Shown here piece after piece: positions 7,619-10,010 of a stretch of DNA of 10,010 bases; within the stretch, counting starts at the first letter, position 1, and each line of letters opens with the position of its first letter. Both the position numbers and the translations under genes were made by a program. Under the pieces are notes generated by a model. It was not told the DNA's origin. It saw nothing but the letters and a program-made list of their open reading frames with translations, and made no database searches. Origin of the DNA: Methylomonas sp. (GTDB taxonomy: Bacteria; Pseudomonadota; Gammaproteobacteria; Methylococcales; Methylomonadaceae); assembly GCA_028688235.1 (NCBI GenBank), contig JAQTYP010000087.1, positions 1-10,010 on the forward strand, written 5' to 3'.

Positions 7619-7631
7619 TAAGGTATTGATT
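7619..7631 (-). promoter_or_regulatory. Candidate IHF binding site
   Basis: The minus strand reads AATCAATACCTTA, an exact match to the IHF consensus WATCAANNNNTTR. It lies just upstream of the -24 element and between it and the possible NifA site, where IHF would bend DNA to bring an activator to sigma-54 polymerase. It is centred near -39, rather close to the promoter. Such a degenerate consensus also occurs by chance in AT-rich DNA. Confidence 0.5.
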
Positions 7632-7658
7632 TGACTATTTTTATATTGAAATTTTAAG
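7631..7658 (+). promoter_or_regulatory. Possible sigma-70 promoter for the small ORF
   Basis: TTGACT (7631-7636) and TTTAAG (7653-7658) are separated by 16 bases in an AT-rich stretch. Transcription would start near 7665, about 40 bases before the ATG at 7705. The -10 is a poor match, and the box overlaps the IHF site by one base, so the call is tentative. Confidence 0.3.
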
Positions 7659-7675
7659 GTTCGTATCGGTCAAAT

Positions 7676-7691
7676 TGTGGGTTTTGCTACG
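7676..7691 (-). promoter_or_regulatory. Imperfect NifA-type upstream activator site
   Basis: The sequence is TGT-N10-ACG on the plus strand, one base off the NifA consensus TGT-N10-ACA. Its centre is about 98 bases upstream of the predicted sigma-54 start, within the usual 80-150 base range. I found no perfect TGT-N10-ACA between 7614 and 7850. Low confidence because of the mismatch. Confidence 0.3.
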
Positions 7692-7704
7692 GATGGAGGC
7701 TAAC

Positions 7705-7872
7705 ATGATCTTAAGCCCCGCCTTAAATCCGCTAACAACCTTTTTTGATAGGGAGTTGGATTTCAACTTGGCATCAAACGCTGAACGGAAAAAACAGCGC
7801 AATAAACTGAGTTTATTTCGTGCTTTTCATGAGCTGATTGCTGTTTATAGGTTCAATGGTCGCTCATGTTAG
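7705..7872 (+). CDS. Candidate small protein, 55 residues, unknown
   Basis: The ATG at 7705 is preceded at 5 bases by a perfect GGAGG (7695-7699), the best ribosome binding site on the plus strand of this region. It opens a 55-codon frame ending at TAG (7870-7872). The product begins MILSPALNPLTTFF, has a central basic stretch (ERKKQRNK) and a possibly amphipathic helix after it (LFRAFHELIAVYRF). It has no recognisable domain, signal peptide or membrane segment. It lies divergent from the NifX-like operon and about 100 bases before the flippase start. The strong Shine-Dalgarno argues for translation; the short length and absence of a known family argue for caution. It could be a leader peptide or a chance frame. 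Confidence 0.4.
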   Translation: MILSPALNPLTTFFDRELDFNLASNAERKKQRNKLSLFRAFHELIAVYRFNGRSC

Positions 7873-7971
7873 TGGATGATTTTCAGTTTTGCTGGTGTTT
7901 GCGCATAAAATACAGGATTTTTTACGCCTTTGGATGCATGGCATCCGGCCGTTTTTCAGGAATCCGCGCGC

Positions 7972-9447
7972 TTGAACCCATTACGCCAACTTGTCTCGCA
8001 AACCGCAATATACGGTCTCAGCAGCATCCTGGGCCGGTTTTTAAATTATCTGCTGGTACCGCTATACACCTATATCTTCAGTGCCGGCGAATACGGTGTA
8101 GTATCCGAGTTATACGCTTACGCCGGTTTTTTCGCCGTGTTGCTGGTGTTCGGATTGGAGACCGGTTATTTCCGTTTTAGGCAGAAGGCAGAATTTGCCA
8201 GCGAAAAAGTTTATGCCAGCGCGTTGAGTTTTGTCGTGGTTTGCAATTTGTTATTCCTGGCGGCGGTTTTATATTGGCAGCAGTTCCTGGTGGACGCTTT
8301 GCGTTATCCCGATCATCCGGAATACCTGCTGTGTTTTGCCGCCATCCTGGCACTGGATGCGATCACGGCACTGCCGTTTGCCCGGTTGCGTGCGGAAAAC
8401 AAGGCCTGGCGTTTCGCTGGTATCCGTATGGCCGAGATTCTGATCACTGTTGCGTTGAATCTGTTTTTCCTGCTGCTGTGCCCGAAATTGCTGGAGCAAA
8501 TGCCTGATTCCGCGATCAGCCGAATCTATGACCCGGACATGGGTGTCGGCTATATTTTCTTGGCCAATCTGCTGGCCAGTGCCGCCAAAGTGTTGTTATT
8601 GCTGCCGCAATTTCGAGGCGTTCGTTTTGGTTTCGATATCGGCATTCTGAGCCCAATAGCGCGCTATTCGCTGCCCATGGTCGTCATCGGTTTTGCCGGC
8701 ATGGTCAACGAAATGTTGGATAGGGCCATTTTGAAAATCATGCTGCCCTACGATTTGGCCACCAATTTGAAAATGCTGGGTATTTACGGCGCCTGTTACA
8801 AATTGTCGATTTTGATGAGTTTGTTCGTGCAGGCTTTTCGTTATGCCGGCGAACCCTTCTTTTTTGCCTACGCCGGCCGGGCCGATGCAAAAAAAGCCTA
8901 TGCCTTGGTGATGCGCTATTTCGTCATCGCCGGCATCTTCATCTTCCTGCTGGTGACACTGTTCATCGACTTTTTCAAATACTTCATCGGCGAAGAATTC
9001 CGGGCCGGCCTCGACGTGGTGCCGATTTTGTTGATGGCCAATCTGTGTTTGGGTGTTTATGTGAATCTGTCGGTTTGGTACAAGCTCAGTGATCGTACCG
9101 GCATGGGCGCATGGGTTTCGTTGGTAGGCGCCGTGTTGACAGTAGCTCTGAATGTTTGGTGGATTCCGTTCTGGGGATACGTCGGTTCGGCCTGGGCGAC
9201 GCTGGCTTGCTACAGTTTTATGGTGATCGTGTCCTGGTTGCTGGGGCAACGCTATTATCCGGTAGCTTATCCGCTAGCCAGAATCACCGCGTATCTGATG
9301 CTGGGTTTGGGATTGTTCTTGGTTCAAGGTTATTTAAGGGATCGCTACCAATGCAGCGTATGGCTCAGCGGCACTTTAGGATTGGCGATTTATCTGATCG
9401 CGGTCGTATGGTTCGACATCAGACCCTTGTTGCGGCGATCGAACTGA
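7972..9447 (+). CDS. Polysaccharide flippase-like membrane protein (Wzx/MVF superfamily)
   Basis: This is an integral inner-membrane protein of the oligosaccharide/lipid flippase group (polysaccharide biosynthesis protein, MOP/MVF superfamily). Such proteins move undecaprenyl-linked sugar units across the cytoplasmic membrane for O-antigen, capsule or exopolysaccharide assembly. I count 14 hydrophobic segments, the family norm. The family-like start is SQTAIYGLSSILGRFLNYLL, followed by EYGVVSELYAY and the conserved ETGYFRF. No ATG exists in frame near the N-terminus. I choose TTG at 7972, giving 491 residues starting MNPLRQLVSQT, with AGGA at 7958-7961 ten bases upstream. TTG at 7930 would add 14 unconserved residues. 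The sugar substrate cannot be told. No glycosyltransferase or polymerase gene is nearby, unlike typical wzx loci. The family is secure, the start less so. Confidence 0.85.
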   Translation: MNPLRQLVSQTAIYGLSSILGRFLNYLLVPLYTYIFSAGEYGVVSELYAYAGFFAVLLVFGLETGYFRFRQKAEFASEKVYASALSFVVVCNLLFLAAVLYWQQFLVDALRYPDHPEYLLCFAAILALDAITALPFARLRAENKAWRFAGIRMAEILITVALNLFFLLLCPKLLEQMPDSAISRIYDPDMGVGYIFLANLLASAAKVLLLLPQFRGVRFGFDIGILSPIARYSLPMVVIGFAGMVNEMLDRAILKIMLPYDLATNLKMLGIYGACYKLSILMSLFVQAFRYAGEPFFFAYAGRADAKKAYALVMRYFVIAGIFIFLLVTLFIDFFKYFIGEEFRAGLDVVPILLMANLCLGVYVNLSVWYKLSDRTGMGAWVSLVGAVLTVALNVWWIPFWGYVGSAWATLACYSFMVIVSWLLGQRYYPVAYPLARITAYLMLGLGLFLVQGYLRDRYQCSVWLSGTLGLAIYLIAVVWFDIRPLLRRSN

Positions 9448-9526
9448 CGGTGCGGGCCGAAAGCAGATTGGTGTTTCCGAAAAACACTACCCGAACTGCT
9501 TGCATTGTTCAAATATTATGGGTGAG

Positions 9527-9544
9527 TTATCACTTTGGTGATAA
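9527..9544. repeat. 18-base palindrome upstream of the PilZ gene
   Basis: TTATCACTTTGGTGATAA has perfect 7-base arms around a 4-base centre. It lies about 80 bases after the flippase stop and 27 bases upstream of the predicted PilZ promoter. It is followed by A residues rather than a T-run, so it reads better as a regulator binding site than as a terminator for the flippase. Confidence 0.5.
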
Positions 9545-9570
9545 AAAATATAGATTTTTATTGCAATCTA

Positions 9571-9598
9571 TTGAAAGATATTGACTATAGAATTTAAT
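9571..9598 (+). promoter_or_regulatory. Predicted sigma-70 promoter of the PilZ gene
   Basis: TTGAAA (9571-9576) and TTTAAT (9593-9598) are 16 bases apart; each matches its consensus at five of six positions. Transcription would start near 9605, about 33 bases before the ATG at 9638. A second, weaker pair overlaps it: TTGACT at 9581-9586 with CGTAAT at 9604-9609. Confidence 0.5.
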
Positions 9599-9637
9599 CT
9601 AGACGTAATCGAACTCTTAAGATGGCTTTACTGAAAC

Positions 9638-10003
9638 ATGACCAGTGCCGCATTGCAATTTTATGCCAGGTTACAAACGCGTCGAATGATACGTGGGCCG
9701 GCATGGCTTTTAATGAAAAACGGAAGTTACGCGCCTGTGCGCTTGTTTGATATCAGCGAGAGTGGCGTTTGCGTGATAGCTCAAGTGAATCTTCGGCAAA
9801 ATCTCGATTGCCAACTTATGACCTCGGTTTTGCTCGTACCGCCGACGCCAACCGTACTAAGGCAGTCGGTTGAAGTGATATACAACGTCTACTCCTATAA
9901 AGATGGCGGTTTTAGAACCGGTTTATCTTTCAATGCGATAGACAAAAACGTCGTCGAGGAAATTAGGCAATATGTGAACCTCGCAAAGCCGGCAAGCTAT
10001 TGA
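9638..10003 (+). CDS. PilZ-domain protein (probable c-di-GMP receptor)
   Basis: This 121-residue protein is essentially one PilZ domain, the c-di-GMP-binding beta-barrel that controls motility, exopolysaccharide output or biofilm formation. The bipartite ligand motif is present: an RxxxR box, RRMIR (15-19), and a D/NxSxxG box, DISESG (38-43). Later strands end in GGFRTGLSFNAID before a C-terminal helix. Both boxes appear intact, so it should bind c-di-GMP. There is no attached enzymatic or membrane domain, so it probably acts through a partner. The ATG at 9638 lacks a strong Shine-Dalgarno but gives a suitable domain start. The 190-base gap with its own promoter suggests it is transcribed separately from the flippase gene, though a functional tie to polysaccharide export is plausible. 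Confidence 0.85.
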   Translation: MTSAALQFYARLQTRRMIRGPAWLLMKNGSYAPVRLFDISESGVCVIAQVNLRQNLDCQLMTSVLLVPPTPTVLRQSVEVIYNVYSYKDGGFRTGLSFNAIDKNVVEEIRQYVNLAKPASY

Positions 10004-10010
10004 AATGAAT

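Larger units (their letters stand above)
7561..7971. other. Intergenic region between divergent NifX-like and flippase genes
   Basis: This 411-base stretch is AT-richer than its flanks. From left to right it holds the leader and sigma-54 promoter of the NifX-like operon, the IHF and NifA-like sites, a possible sigma-70 promoter, a candidate 55-codon gene (7705-7872), and a -10-like TAAAAT at 7906-7911 (no convincing -35) ahead of the flippase. I see no RNA gene, terminator or repeat. Confidence 0.6.

Noticed and set aside
7866..8180. 104-codon plus-strand open frame overlapping the start of the flippase
   Set aside because: It reads the flippase N-terminus in another frame; the product has no family features and no Shine-Dalgarno.
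8596..9249. 217-codon minus-strand open frame within the flippase gene
   Set aside because: The His- and Gln-rich product has no domain and mirrors the hydrophobic codons of the membrane protein on the opposite strand.
9527..9558. Hairpin as a rho-independent terminator for the flippase
   Set aside because: The stem is AT-rich and is followed by a run of A, not T, on the plus strand; on the minus strand the T-run precedes the stem.
9111..9584. 157-codon plus-strand open frame overlapping the end of the flippase
   Set aside because: It is a frame-shifted reading of the flippase that runs on into intergenic DNA; no domain or start signal supports it.

Overview
The window reads as chromosomal DNA of a moderately GC-rich gammaproteobacterium that probably fixes nitrogen. 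The evidence is a fused RlmKL 23S rRNA methyltransferase (the gammaproteobacterial arrangement) and a NifB-C/NifX-type cofactor protein behind what looks like a sigma-54 nif promoter. A methanotroph of the Methylomonas type is my guess from overall protein character; nothing here proves it. I see no insertion sequence, tRNA, rRNA or CRISPR array.

Region 1 (1-2375, minus strand) is a housekeeping pair: rlmKL, then acyP (acylphosphatase, cut off by the window start). They are joined by an ATGA stop/start overlap with a strong internal ribosome binding site, so translation is probably coupled.

Region 2 (2491-5981, plus strand) holds a small UPF0248/DUF504 (MJ1316-domain) protein. It is followed by a 1055-residue glycoside phosphorylase-like protein of the GH94/GH149/GH161 type, which probably handles beta-glucan oligosaccharides in the cytoplasm.

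Region 3 (6022-7560, minus strand, convergent with region 2) is the most unusual part. It is a compact three-gene unit: a stand-alone NifB-C/NifX-type domain, an unrecognised 122-residue helical protein overlapping it by TAATG, and an ApaH-like protein that has lost almost every metal-binding residue of the diadenosine tetraphosphatase family. Upstream lie a -24/-12 sigma-54 element with exact GG-N10-GC spacing, an exact match to the IHF consensus, and an imperfect NifA-type upstream site. The order and spacing are those of nif promoters. I infer that a catalytically dead ApaH relative is co-expressed with a nitrogenase-cofactor protein under nitrogen-fixing conditions.

Region 4 (7561-7971) is an AT-richer intergenic stretch. 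It holds these regulatory signals and a possible 55-residue small gene with a very good ribosome binding site.

Region 5 (7972-10003, plus strand) holds a 14-segment polysaccharide flippase-like membrane protein that probably starts at TTG. After 190 bases carrying an 18-base palindrome and a promoter comes a PilZ-domain protein, a likely c-di-GMP receptor.
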